From Rhodopila globiformis (GTDB taxonomy: Bacteria > Pseudomonadota > Alphaproteobacteria > Acetobacterales > Acetobacteraceae), in contig NZ_NHRY01000272.1 of assembly GCF_002937115.1 (NCBI RefSeq), positions 62,001 through 126,000 on the forward strand: DNA of 64,000 nt, written 5' to 3'. The position numbers were made by a program, and so were the translations under genes. The stretch's first letter is position 1; every line of letters begins with the position of its first letter. Positions 1 through 7,985 of this stretch are shown here, in pieces. A model generated the notes under the pieces. It was not told the origin of the DNA and searched no databases. It was given only the letters and a program-made list of their open reading frames with translations.

Positions 1-1167
1 AGGCGGAACGGTCGTCCGCGGCAGGCGCGTGGCGCAGGCCCGCGCCGCCGCCAAAAGTTCCGTGCCGGTAGTGGCATCGCGGTACGGCAAGGTGTTGCAC
101 AGGGAACGCCGCGGCATCACCGATTCGGGGCCGAGATCGATGGCGCGCCGGGATATCGCCACCGCCTCTTCCTGAAGGCCGAGATAGACGGTGGCATTAG
201 CGAGGTTGCTCAGCACCGCGCTGTCCGGCCCGATCGTATCGGCCGCTTCCTGGAGCAGCTCGTGGGCCTCGACATAACGCTGGCTGCGCAGCAGCACCGC
301 GCCCAGGTCGTTGCGCATCCAGGCATTGTCTGGCGCCAGGTCCATCAGCCGGCGCAGCGTCGCCTCGGACTCCCGCAAGCGGGTAGTTCGGCACAGCAGC
401 GACGCCAGCAACGACAGTGGCAGCACCGCATCGGGCGCCAGCGCGACGGCGGCTTCCAGTGCGTCGATCGCCTCTGGCCGCCGTCCCAGCCGCTCCAGCA
501 ACAAGCCGCGGCCAAGCTGGGCTGCCAGATTGAGCGGGTCCTGCTCTCCCGCCACTGTCAAGCGTGCCAGTTCCGCCTCGGCCTCACCAGCCTTGACGGC
601 AACCTCCACGTTGTTCAGCACGTACTCAGGCGTTGTCGGCTTCAGCGTCTGCGCCCGGACGAAGGCGGTCAGTGCCCGCTTCGGATCGCCGCCAGCCAGG
701 AAGGCCAGGCCGAGCGCGTTCCAGGCCTCGGCATCGTCGGGCGCGACGCCGCAGCCGCGCAGCAGCAGGTCGCGCGCCTCCTCCGCCTGGCCACGCTGCA
801 GCAGCATGGCGCCGAGCGCGACCAGCGCCTCCCGCCGGACCGGGTTCAGCGCCAGCACCTGGCGATAGGCGTCCTCGGCCTGCTCCATGTCATCGACGGC
901 GCGGTAGCTTTCCGCCAGGCGCAGCAGCGGTTCGTCCCAGTCCGGCAGCCGGACCGCCACGTTGCGCATCAAGGTGCGGGCGTAGCCGCGGTCGCCGGCG
1001 CGGTCCTCGGCGATCGCCAGGTTCAGCAGCGTTGCCGGGGGCGCCTCGCCGCATGCCAGCGCCAGGCGCAGCGGCGCCAGGGCTTCCTGAAACCGGCCAT
1101 CCGCCAGCAGCGCGACGCCGGCGGCCGCGTGCGCCGCGCCGCCGTGGGGCAGGACGTCAATCGTCAT
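1..1167 (-). CDS. TPR protein, SPINDLY/O-GlcNAc-transferase-like N-terminal part (cut by window edge)
   Basis: The reading frame is open from an ATG at 1167 to the left edge, so only about 389 N-terminal residues are seen. They form a regular stack of TPR helices (repeats such as AEDAYRQVLALNP, AWNALGLAFLAGGDPKRAL). The last visible stretch, SLCNTLPYRDATTGTELLAAA, resembles the linker that joins TPR arrays to the glycosyltransferase domain of SPINDLY-family O-linked GlcNAc transferases. The catalytic domain would lie beyond the window. The ATG overlaps the 3' end of the TPR-methyltransferase gene by 11 bases, so the two are probably translationally coupled. From its place after flagellin, flbT and flaF I infer a role in flagellin or surface glycosylation. 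The TPR call is firm; the transferase call is moderate. Confidence 0.75.
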   Translation of the reverse strand, partial: MTIDVLPHGGAAHAAAGVALLADGRFQEALAPLRLALACGEAPPATLLNLAIAEDRAGDRGYARTLMRNVAVRLPDWDEPLLRLAESYRAVDDMEQAEDAYRQVLALNPVRREALVALGAMLLQRGQAEEARDLLLRGCGVAPDDAEAWNALGLAFLAGGDPKRALTAFVRAQTLKPTTPEYVLNNVEVAVKAGEAEAELARLTVAGEQDPLNLAAQLGRGLLLERLGRRPEAIDALEAAVALAPDAVLPLSLLASLLCRTTRLRESEATLRRLMDLAPDNAWMRNDLGAVLLRSQRYVEAHELLQEAADTIGPDSAVLSNLANATVYLGLQEEAVAISRRAIDLGPESVMPRRSLCNTLPYRDATTGTELLAAARACATRLPRTTVPP

Positions 1168-2614
1168 GGCGGATGGTCTCCAGTGTCACCACGATTCCGG
1201 GGACAGGGACCCCCGATTCCTGCCGTGCCGCCAAGCGAGCGGAGCGCACGACGCGGAACCCGGCGGCGATGGCGGCCTCGTGCACGTAGGTCGCGGCATG
1301 GGCGTAGCGGCCCAGCTGTTGCAGCGCCCAGTTTCCGTCGCCGGGCACCCCGCCGTCGCGATCCGGCAGCAGTTCCTCGACCGAGAACACGAACCAGCCG
1401 CCCGGCAGCAGCCGCGCCTGCACCAGCGCCAGGATCTCCTCCAGCGCGCCAAAGTAGCATAACATGTCGGCGGCCAGGATCAGCGGCCAGCGCTGCGGGT
1501 GCGCCGTCAGATCGGCGATGACGTCGGCCTCGCGCAGCTCGTCGTAGATCTTCTTGGCGCGGGCATAATCGAGCATGCAACGCGACAGATCGACGCCGGT
1601 GAAAGGCCCCATCGGCAGGTCGTTGATGGCGACAGCTGCCAGCCCGGTCCCACAGCCGAGGTCGAGGACCGGGCCGACCGGCTGCCCGGCGGCGATCTTC
1701 GGATGCGCCAGCAACGCTTGGCGGATTGCGCCGGGGATACTGTAGCCGAGCGAAAGCAGGTTCGCTTCGAACCGGCTGGCATAGCCGTCGAACACCGCCC
1801 GGACGTAGCTCTCGGGCGCGCGGCTTGCCATGGGCAAGGCGCCGGACGCCATCACCAGGTGCCGCACATAGGGATCGTCCGGGCCGAGCTTGTAGGCTTC
1901 CTGATAGGCCACGGCGGCGTCCTGATGACGGCCGAGGCTGGACAGCGCGTGGCCCTTCATGCCGAAGGTGCAGGCATCGGCAATGCCCTGCCGGCGTGCC
2001 TGTTCGGCCAGCTTCTCGGCCCCGGTGAAGTCGCGGCGGCGCAGGCACAGCAGGATCGCGGCGTTGCGCAGGGCGACGTTGGCCGGCAACAGGGCAATGC
2101 CGTCGGTCAGGACCCGAAGCGCGGCGTCGGCGTCGCCGGCGGCTTGCAGGGCGACCGCCAGGATTTCCCGCCAGAACGGCTCTTGCGGCCGCGCCGCCAG
2201 TGCTTCCGACAGGCAGGCCACCGCGTCGGCGGCATGGCCGAGATTGAGCAGCGCCCCGCCCAGCACCGCCTTGGCCTGCGCGTCGTCCGGGGCGAGGATG
2301 ACGGCTTCCGCCGCGTCCCGCGCCGCTCCTTCCGGATCGTCCAGCCGGCTGCGCACGTCGGCGCGGCAGATGCGTAGTGCGGGCTGCGCCGGTTCCGCGT
2401 CGATCGCGCTGTCCAGGTCCGCCCGCGCCCGGTCCAGGGCGCCCTCGTTGATCGCCAGTTGCGCGGCCAGGATGGTCAGTTGCGGCGATGGCGGCGCCAT
2501 GCGGCGCGCTGCCGCAACCAATGGCCTTGCCGCGCCGATGCGGCCGGCCCGGAGCAGCGTGGCGGCGCGGGCGCACAGCGTGCCGGCGTCGGTGGTAACC
2601 TCGATCGTGTCCAT
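1157..2614 (-). CDS. TPR-containing SAM-dependent methyltransferase
   Basis: A 485-residue protein. Residues 1-270 are TPR-like helical repeats. The C-terminal part is a Rossmann methyltransferase: motif I VLDLGCGTGLAAVAI near residue 318, an acidic strand end GVDLSRCMLDYA, and a later LPGGWFVFSVEE strand. This fusion resembles predicted methyltransferases with a TPR repeat found in alphaproteobacterial flagellar and surface clusters. The ATG at 2614 has an AAGGAG box just upstream. It sits downstream of the DUF1217 gene and overlaps the next TPR gene by 11 bases. The substrate is unknown. By position it could modify flagellin or the sugar added by its neighbour, but that is inference. Confidence 0.85.
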   Translation of the reverse strand: MDTIEVTTDAGTLCARAATLLRAGRIGAARPLVAAARRMAPPSPQLTILAAQLAINEGALDRARADLDSAIDAEPAQPALRICRADVRSRLDDPEGAARDAAEAVILAPDDAQAKAVLGGALLNLGHAADAVACLSEALAARPQEPFWREILAVALQAAGDADAALRVLTDGIALLPANVALRNAAILLCLRRRDFTGAEKLAEQARRQGIADACTFGMKGHALSSLGRHQDAAVAYQEAYKLGPDDPYVRHLVMASGALPMASRAPESYVRAVFDGYASRFEANLLSLGYSIPGAIRQALLAHPKIAAGQPVGPVLDLGCGTGLAAVAINDLPMGPFTGVDLSRCMLDYARAKKIYDELREADVIADLTAHPQRWPLILAADMLCYFGALEEILALVQARLLPGGWFVFSVEELLPDRDGGVPGDGNWALQQLGRYAHAATYVHEAAIAAGFRVVRSARLAARQESGVPVPGIVVTLETIRHDD

Positions 2615-2649
2615 AAGGCAGAGCTCCTTTTGAGCCGTTGAAGAAACAA

Positions 2650-3501
2650 TCAGACCAGGATGCCCTGCGCCTGCACCGACAGCGACGTCATGTCGGTCGT
2701 CGTGGCGGTGGACGAGGATGCGTTGGAACCGGCGGCGAGCAGGTAGCGCTGGAGGAAGCTCTCGACGAATTTGGGGTCCTGGAACCGGGTGACGTCCAGC
2801 TGGCTGCTGATTGCCTTCTCCTGGGCTTCCAGCGGCTGGAAGGCGATCTCCTGCGGAATGCCGAGCGCGGTGGTCACGACCGTGCGCAGCGTCATGTTGC
2901 CGAGGATCTGGTCCACCGAGGTGATCGACGAGGCCTGCGACCTGAATGCCAGCGCGTTCGACAGGCCGGGCGTCACCGAATCTTCGTTCTTCTGCCAGAC
3001 GGCGGTCGCATAGGCGTTGGCGATGCTCGCGATGGCGGAGGCGTTCTGGATGGATGTCAGCCCGTTGGCGGCGAAGTTGTAGGTCTGCGCCAGCGTCTTC
3101 CAGCGGGTGTCGCTGAGCGTGTTGGCCAGGGAACTGGAATCGCTGAGGTTCGAGGTCAGCGCCTGGGTTGCGAGGGCAGTGTAGCCGATCTGGTCGCTCA
3201 TGCCGTTGGCGGTGAGCAGCACGTTCATCACCGCGGGATCGCTGAGCAGTTGCGTCACGCTCTTGGCGGAGTTCACCGCGTTGGTGAAGGCGGCGATGGC
3301 GGTCTTGACGTCCGGCTGCGCGGCGGTAGCCTTGACGTCCTGCGTCTGGTTCTGCTCGGCCTGCTGCAGCGCCTGGGCAGGCGATTGTCCCGACGCGCCG
3401 GCCGATTGCGTGCCGGTGCCGTAGATTGTGTCCAGCAGGCTGTTGCCGCTGCCGGACGCGGTGCCGTACAGCGTGGTCAGGTAGCTGGGATAGTCGCTCA
3501 T
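2650..3501 (-). CDS. DUF1217 domain protein, flagellar-cluster associated
   Basis: A 283-residue protein rich in Ser, Thr and Ala that begins MSDYPSYLTTLYGTASG. It keeps the alternating helical pattern of the DUF1217 family (for example SDTRWKTLAQTYNFAANGL and QDPKFVESFLQRYLLA). DUF1217 proteins occur inside flagellar gene clusters of alphaproteobacteria; their precise function is not established. There is no signal peptide. It lies 13 bases after flaF on the same strand and 36 bases before the TPR-methyltransferase, consistent with one transcription unit. The composition resembles exported axial flagellar proteins, so a structural or assembly role is possible but unproven. Confidence 0.8.
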   Translation of the reverse strand: MSDYPSYLTTLYGTASGSGNSLLDTIYGTGTQSAGASGQSPAQALQQAEQNQTQDVKATAAQPDVKTAIAAFTNAVNSAKSVTQLLSDPAVMNVLLTANGMSDQIGYTALATQALTSNLSDSSSLANTLSDTRWKTLAQTYNFAANGLTSIQNASAIASIANAYATAVWQKNEDSVTPGLSNALAFRSQASSITSVDQILGNMTLRTVVTTALGIPQEIAFQPLEAQEKAISSQLDVTRFQDPKFVESFLQRYLLAAGSNASSSTATTTDMTSLSVQAQGILV

Positions 3502-3514
3502 GGCGGCATCCGCC

Positions 3515-3862
3515 TCAGGGCTGTCCCGCCAGGCCGGCGGTGATCGACTCGTTGATGCTGATCAGGAAGTCGAAATCCGGCGACTCCTGGTCCATTTCCC
3601 GGTGCACGGTCAGCCCGACCGACAGGATCGCGCCGCGCAGCGGCGGCGGCAGGGCGTTGGCGGGATCGCGCATCAGGTCACTGACCATGATCCATAGCCG
3701 GCGGTTGTCGGCCAGGGCGCGGACCTGCTGAATCACCGATCCGCCGCGGGCGGCCTTCAGGCCGGCGGTGGCCTCGCGGAAGACGTCGGCCTCCTGCTCG
3801 CGCTGCGAGCGCAGCCGCGACGTGGCCTGGTAGGCTTCGAGGGCGTGGGTCGTGCTCAGCAT
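3515..3862 (-). CDS. flaF: Flagellar biosynthesis regulator FlaF
   Basis: The 115-residue product matches FlaF in size and layout: N-terminal helix MLSTTHALEAYQATSR, a basic helix, then RRLWIMVSDLMRDPANALPP and a C-terminal FLISINESITAGL helix. In Caulobacter, FlaF is needed for flagellin synthesis and secretion and works against FlbT at the flagellin mRNA. A longer in-frame extension exists upstream, but the internal ATG at 3862 gives the canonical N-terminus. It overlaps the end of flbT by 7 bases, a typical coupled arrangement. The flagellin gene follows the usual alphaproteobacterial order around flbT and flaF, which supports the call. Confidence 0.92.
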   Translation of the reverse strand: MLSTTHALEAYQATSRLRSQREQEADVFREATAGLKAARGGSVIQQVRALADNRRLWIMVSDLMRDPANALPPPLRGAILSVGLTVHREMDQESPDFDFLISINESITAGLAGQP

Positions 3863-4290
3863 GGCTGTCCTGCTTCTTTCGGAATGGCGGCGTTCGTGGT
3901 GCGGCCCAGGACCGAGTCCTCGTACTGGATGATCCGCCGGACCAGCTTCAGGGCCTGGTAGCAGTTGTCTTCCTCGGCGGCGATCAGCGCCTGCTCCAGC
4001 ACCAGGCGGACGGCCTCCGAGGTGGTTGCCGCCTGGAACTCGGCGATGAAGTGCCGGGCCGCTTCCAGCCCGGCCTCGCGTTCGGTTTCGTTGCCGATAT
4101 AGGCGGATTGTAGCGCGAAGTAGATCCGCCGCGCCGGGCTGTCGGCCTGGTCGGGCGGCATGATCTGCTTGCCGAACAGGAACCGCGCCTTCGCGGTCAG
4201 CTCGATGCGCGACCTGGTACGGAAGCGTATCGGCGCGCCATTGACGATCATGACTTCGCCCTGACGCAGCTCCAGAACGAGATTCGACAT
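3856..4290 (-). CDS. flbT: Flagellar biosynthesis repressor FlbT
   Basis: A 144-residue protein beginning MSNLVLELRQGEVMIVNGA, the conserved FlbT start. It keeps the RSRIELTAKARFLFGKQIM segment and the FALQSAYIG helix. FlbT binds flagellin mRNA and couples flagellin translation to completion of the hook in Caulobacter. The length is normal for the family. It lies between the flagellin gene, 96 bases upstream with a strong hairpin in the gap, and flaF, which it overlaps by 7 bases. The last residues KEAGQPC lie over the flaF start. Confidence 0.94.
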   Translation of the reverse strand: MSNLVLELRQGEVMIVNGAPIRFRTRSRIELTAKARFLFGKQIMPPDQADSPARRIYFALQSAYIGNETEREAGLEAARHFIAEFQAATTSEAVRLVLEQALIAAEEDNCYQALKLVRRIIQYEDSVLGRTTNAAIPKEAGQPC

Positions 4291-4343
4291 CGTGTACCTT
4301 CCGCGGCGCGCAGGGATGACGCGGCCCTGGTTGCGAGCACGTT

Positions 4344-4375
4344 CGCCGGCGGAGCCCGCGCGGGACCCGCCGGCG
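4344..4375 (-). terminator. Strong hairpin between flagellin and flbT (attenuator or terminator-like)
   Basis: Perfect 9-bp arms CGCCGGCGG (4344-4352) and CCGCCGGCG (4367-4375) enclose a GC-rich loop that is itself self-complementary (CCCGCGCGGG). It lies just after the flagellin stop codon. There is no T-run after it on the minus strand, so it may protect the flagellin mRNA 3' end or reduce read-through into flbT rather than terminate fully. Confidence 0.5.
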
Positions 4376-4386
4376 CTCCTGCATCG

Positions 4387-5268
4387 TTACTTGAACAGGC
4401 TCAGCAGTGTCTGCGGCGCCTGGTTCGCCAGCGACAGGGCCTGCGTGCCAAGCTGCTGGCGGATCTGCAGCGCGGTGAGCTGGGCCGATTCCTTCGCCAG
4501 GTCGGCGTCGATCAGCGAGCCCATCCCGCTGTTCAGCGCGTCGATCTTGTCGTTGTTGTAGGTGACCTGGTTGTTGACGTAGTTGATCGCGGAGCCAATG
4601 GTGTTGAGTTCTGTGCCGACTTTATTCGCCATTTTCGCGAACACACCGTTCGCCGTGATATACCCCGCGATTTTCTGCACCTCGGTTGCGAATGTGCCCC
4701 CCACGGCGGTCGCTGCCAGTGCGGTGGCATTGAAGGCGATCGAGCCATAGAGCGCTGAGCCGCCGAATGTGGCGACGCCGTAGGTTGCTCCGACCTCGTT
4801 CCTGATGAGCGAGGTTCTGCCGAATGTGCCGCTGCTGCCGGTAATATTGCCGATTAGTGTCTTGCCGTTGTAGCTCGCGTCCTGGATGTAGCCTTTCACG
4901 TTGGCAAGCTCAGCATTGTATTGCGTGATGTAGTTCGTCCGGTCAGACCCCTGCACGCTGCTGTCTGACAGCTTCACCAGCAGCTGGCGCATGCTGCCCA
5001 TCATGTTGGAGATATTGTTCAGGCCGGACTGCGTGACGCTCAGCAGGCCCTGCGCGCCGCCAAGCTGCTGGTTGGCGCTGGTCAGCGCCCCGACGGTGGA
5101 GCGGATGCCCTGCGCGATGGCATAGGCGGCGCCGTCATCGGTGGAGTCGGCAACGCGATAGCCGGTGGAGATCTGCTTCTGGGTGGCGGCGAGCTGCTGC
5201 TCCGTGGCGTTCAGCGACTGCAGCGCGACCATAGCGCCCATGTTGGTGTTGATAGAGTTCAAGGACAT
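4387..5268 (-). CDS. Flagellin
   Basis: A 293-residue flagellin, the subunit of the filament. The N-terminal D0/D1 helix (MSLNSINTNMGAMVALQSLN, then LAATQKQISTGYRVADSTDDGAAYAIAQG) and the C-terminal helix (SAQLTALQIRQQLGTQALSLANQ, ending LLSLFK) are both canonical. The central variable region is short, as is common for alphaproteobacterial flagellins. Only one flagellin gene is present in the window. It sits between flgL and flbT/flaF. No convincing sigma-28 or sigma-54 box was found in the 100 bases upstream. Nearby TPR enzymes suggest the Ser/Thr-rich centre could be glycosylated, which is inference. Confidence 0.96.
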   Translation of the reverse strand: MSLNSINTNMGAMVALQSLNATEQQLAATQKQISTGYRVADSTDDGAAYAIAQGIRSTVGALTSANQQLGGAQGLLSVTQSGLNNISNMMGSMRQLLVKLSDSSVQGSDRTNYITQYNAELANVKGYIQDASYNGKTLIGNITGSSGTFGRTSLIRNEVGATYGVATFGGSALYGSIAFNATALAATAVGGTFATEVQKIAGYITANGVFAKMANKVGTELNTIGSAINYVNNQVTYNNDKIDALNSGMGSLIDADLAKESAQLTALQIRQQLGTQALSLANQAPQTLLSLFK

Positions 5269-5370
5269 GGCGTCTGACCCTTTGGGTGGAAATCACATGC
5301 CCGCCTCTTGCGAGCTCATGTTGAACCATGCCGGAGAAAGGTTAACAGCTGATGAATCAAACGAAGTTTT

Positions 5371-6444
5371 TTACGCGACCGGCAAATAGGTGGACAATGA
5401 CAGCGTGCCTTCGCTGACGATCATGCGGTACGACATCTGCAGCTGCGTCTGCACCGCAGTGAGCTTGGACAAGGTCGTCGTCATGTCCGCGTCCTGCACC
5501 GCGGAAACCTGCCCGGTCAGCGCCGTGGCGGTATCCGAAAGTTGGGTCTGCGTCGCGGTCAGCGCCGACTGGCGGTTGCCCAGCACGCCGACGTCGGTCG
5601 CCATCGCGCTGACCACGCCGTTCAGGGTGGTCATCGTGTCCTGCACCAGCGGCATGAAATTCGAATCGCCGGTCTGGGTGCTCGACAGCGAGCCGACGAT
5701 CGCGAGCGAGCGCATCAGGTCGAGCATGTAGGATCCGGTGGGCGTGCTGGTGGTGGCGGCGCTGGCGTTCTGGTTCGCCAGCAGCCCGATGCGTACCGAG
5801 CTGCCGTCCTGGGTCTGCACCACCTGCTGGCCGACGGTGCCCGATTGCATGTTGGCGGAAAACGGCGCGTTCGCGATGGCATCCGTCACCGTCGTGCTGA
5901 GCGTGACGCCAGAAACGTTGTTGAGGTAGTCCGACACCGTTTGATTGATCGTGCCGTAGAAGTCCGGGGAGGTCGAGGTCAGGATCGAATCCGGGTTCGG
6001 CACCGGTGGGTTGGCAGTGTCCTGGCCACCGAAGACGTAGACGCCGCCATCCTGCGTGTCCAGCAGGTTGGCGACCTGCACCAGCGCGTCGCGGGCCTGG
6101 GCCGCGATGGTGTCCACCTCCTGCGACGACGTGCTGTTCAGGTTGGGCATGGCGGCGACGAAGGTGGCGGCGATCTGCTGCAACTGGGTCATCGCCGTCT
6201 GCGTCACCTGCATCCGCCCGGTCGCCTGGCTGATGTTGTTCTGGTAGGTCTGCAGCGTGGCCAGTTGCGGATTGAGGTCCAGCGCCACGCTGGCGCCGCT
6301 GCCCAGCTCGGCATAGGTCTGCGCCACCAGGCCGGTGCTGGCCTGCTCGGTCAGCGTATTGAGCTGCTGGTGCACGTCAAGGGCGTTGGCGACCAGGGTG
6401 TTCAGGAAGCTGTAGCCGGAGCCGACCGATCCGACGCCGCTCAT
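5371..6444 (-). CDS. flgL: Flagellar hook-filament junction protein FlgL
   Basis: A 357-residue flagellin-like protein. It has the N-terminal coiled-coil helix (FLNTLVANALDVHQQLNTLT), a variable middle containing DTQDGGVYVFGGQDTANPP (typical of HAP3), and a C-terminal helix LSKLTAVQTQLQMSYRMI. FlgL (HAP3) joins the hook to the filament together with FlgK. Its ATG overlaps the flgK stop by four bases (ATGA), so the two are translationally coupled. The gap to the flagellin gene is about 100 bases. Length and order (flgE-flgK-flgL-flagellin) match alphaproteobacterial late flagellar operons. Confidence 0.92.
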   Translation of the reverse strand: MSGVGSVGSGYSFLNTLVANALDVHQQLNTLTEQASTGLVAQTYAELGSGASVALDLNPQLATLQTYQNNISQATGRMQVTQTAMTQLQQIAATFVAAMPNLNSTSSQEVDTIAAQARDALVQVANLLDTQDGGVYVFGGQDTANPPVPNPDSILTSTSPDFYGTINQTVSDYLNNVSGVTLSTTVTDAIANAPFSANMQSGTVGQQVVQTQDGSSVRIGLLANQNASAATTSTPTGSYMLDLMRSLAIVGSLSSTQTGDSNFMPLVQDTMTTLNGVVSAMATDVGVLGNRQSALTATQTQLSDTATALTGQVSAVQDADMTTTLSKLTAVQTQLQMSYRMIVSEGTLSLSTYLPVA

Positions 6445-7970
6445 TGTACCGCCTGTAACAATTGATTGAACATGCTCTGCACCGCGGCGATGATGCGGGC
6501 GTTGACGCCGTAGGCGTTCTGCAGGGCGATCATCTGCGACATCTCGGTATCCATGTTCACCCCGCTGACCGACGATATCTTCGTGTTCAGGCTGGTCTGC
6601 AGCGCCTGCTGGGTGGTCAGGTCGCTGGTCGTGGTGGCGCTGGCCTGCGACTGCGAGGCGACCAAGTCGGTGGCGTAGTCGGCCAGTGTCGCCGGGGCAC
6701 TGAACGGCGCGGACAGCGTGCCGCCGGGGCCGAGGCCGCTGGTGTTGAATTTGTATTGATTTAGTGACGACCAGGTGGCCCCGCTCGCCTCATCGCTGCC
6801 GAACGTGTAGTCCAGCACATTGCTGATCACGCCGGTGAAGCCGGCCAAGTCGTTTGGGTTTAGCGTGGACGCGCCAGTGCTATCGACACTGGTGCCATCG
6901 CGCACCAACGAGGCGGTCTTCGTCACACTGGAATTGACCTGGATCGTCGCCGCGTAGCCGACGTATCCGCTCTGCGTCGGACTGCCGCTGCCGGTCGGCA
7001 GTTTGCCGCTTCCGTCGGTGAACAGGGTCAGCCCCTGCGCGTCGAACCTTGTGGACAGGCCATAGGCGAACTCATCCAGTTCCGCCTGCGCCGTCGGCAG
7101 GGTGGTGTCGCGCAGGGTGATGTCGGCGCCGATCTGCCCGCCCTGCAACTGGCTGGTGACGTCGATGGTGTTCAACATGATCCCGGATAGGATCTTCGGA
7201 TAGTAGGAAGCCGGCGCGGCAGTCTCGGCACGAATCGAGAACGGTCCGCTGCCGTTCTGGCCGCGGTCCGTCGGCAGGACCAGGCCGGACGGGGTGAACA
7301 CCGACAGCGAGCCGTCCGGCTGTGCCGCCGTCTTGACGTTGATCAGGCCCGACAGGGTCTGCACCGCCGCATTCCGCTGGTTCTCCAGATCCGCGGTGCT
7401 CTGGCCTTCCTGCTTCAGGGTGACGATCTGGGTGTTGAGCTGGCCGATCGTCCCCAGCGTGCTGTTCAGCGTGCCGACTGCCGAGACCAGGTCGTCCTCG
7501 GCGCCCTGGCGCTGCGTCGTGTAGGCCGTGCTCAGGCTGTTGATCCCCTGCGCCAGGGTGGTTGCCGCCGATACCACCGCATTCTGCTGGGTCTGGCTGC
7601 TCGGGTCGGTCAGCAGGGTGGAGAAGCTGTCCTGCAGCTTGCCCAGCAGGCTGCCGATATCAGTTCCCGAGCCGGGGGTGCCCAGCACGCTGTCGATCGC
7701 CTGCAGCGCGGTCTGCGTCGTGGTCAGGCCGGTGACCGTGGCGTTCTGCTCCAGCGCCGACGATTGCAGCGCCTGGTCGACCCGCACGGTTGCCGGGCCG
7801 GTCCACACGCCCAGGCCCTGGCCGTTGGCGGTCAGCGCCTCCTGGTTGCTGACCTCGGCCGCATAGCCGGGCGTGTTGGCGTTTGCGACGTTCTGCGAAA
7901 TGACCGCGAACCCGGCGTGGATGTTCGCCAGGCCGCTGGTGGCAATCGAAAGCGCGGAATCGAGGCTCAT
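6441..7970 (-). CDS. flgK: Flagellar hook-associated protein FlgK (HAP1)
   Basis: A 509-residue axial protein. The N-terminus (LDSALSIATSGLANIHAGF, then VISQNVANANTPGYAAEVS) carries the flagellar rod/hook N-terminal motif with NVANANTPGY. The C-terminus (ASATTTSDLTTQQALQTSLN, then VNMDTEMSQMIALQNAYGVN) is the classical HAP1 tail. FlgK forms the first hook-filament junction zone. It lies 15 bases after flgE and overlaps flgL by four bases, indicating an flgE-flgK-flgL operon. No anomalies were seen. Confidence 0.95.
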   Translation of the reverse strand: MSLDSALSIATSGLANIHAGFAVISQNVANANTPGYAAEVSNQEALTANGQGLGVWTGPATVRVDQALQSSALEQNATVTGLTTTQTALQAIDSVLGTPGSGTDIGSLLGKLQDSFSTLLTDPSSQTQQNAVVSAATTLAQGINSLSTAYTTQRQGAEDDLVSAVGTLNSTLGTIGQLNTQIVTLKQEGQSTADLENQRNAAVQTLSGLINVKTAAQPDGSLSVFTPSGLVLPTDRGQNGSGPFSIRAETAAPASYYPKILSGIMLNTIDVTSQLQGGQIGADITLRDTTLPTAQAELDEFAYGLSTRFDAQGLTLFTDGSGKLPTGSGSPTQSGYVGYAATIQVNSSVTKTASLVRDGTSVDSTGASTLNPNDLAGFTGVISNVLDYTFGSDEASGATWSSLNQYKFNTSGLGPGGTLSAPFSAPATLADYATDLVASQSQASATTTSDLTTQQALQTSLNTKISSVSGVNMDTEMSQMIALQNAYGVNARIIAAVQSMFNQLLQAVQ

Positions 7971-7985
7971 CGGTCAGCGGCGCCC

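Noticed and set aside
5269-5370. Weak sigma-54-like GG-N10-GC spacing upstream of flagellin on the minus strand (TGGTTCAACATGAGCT)
   Set aside because: The spacing is right but the CAC and TTGC cores are absent; such spacing is frequent in GC-rich DNA.
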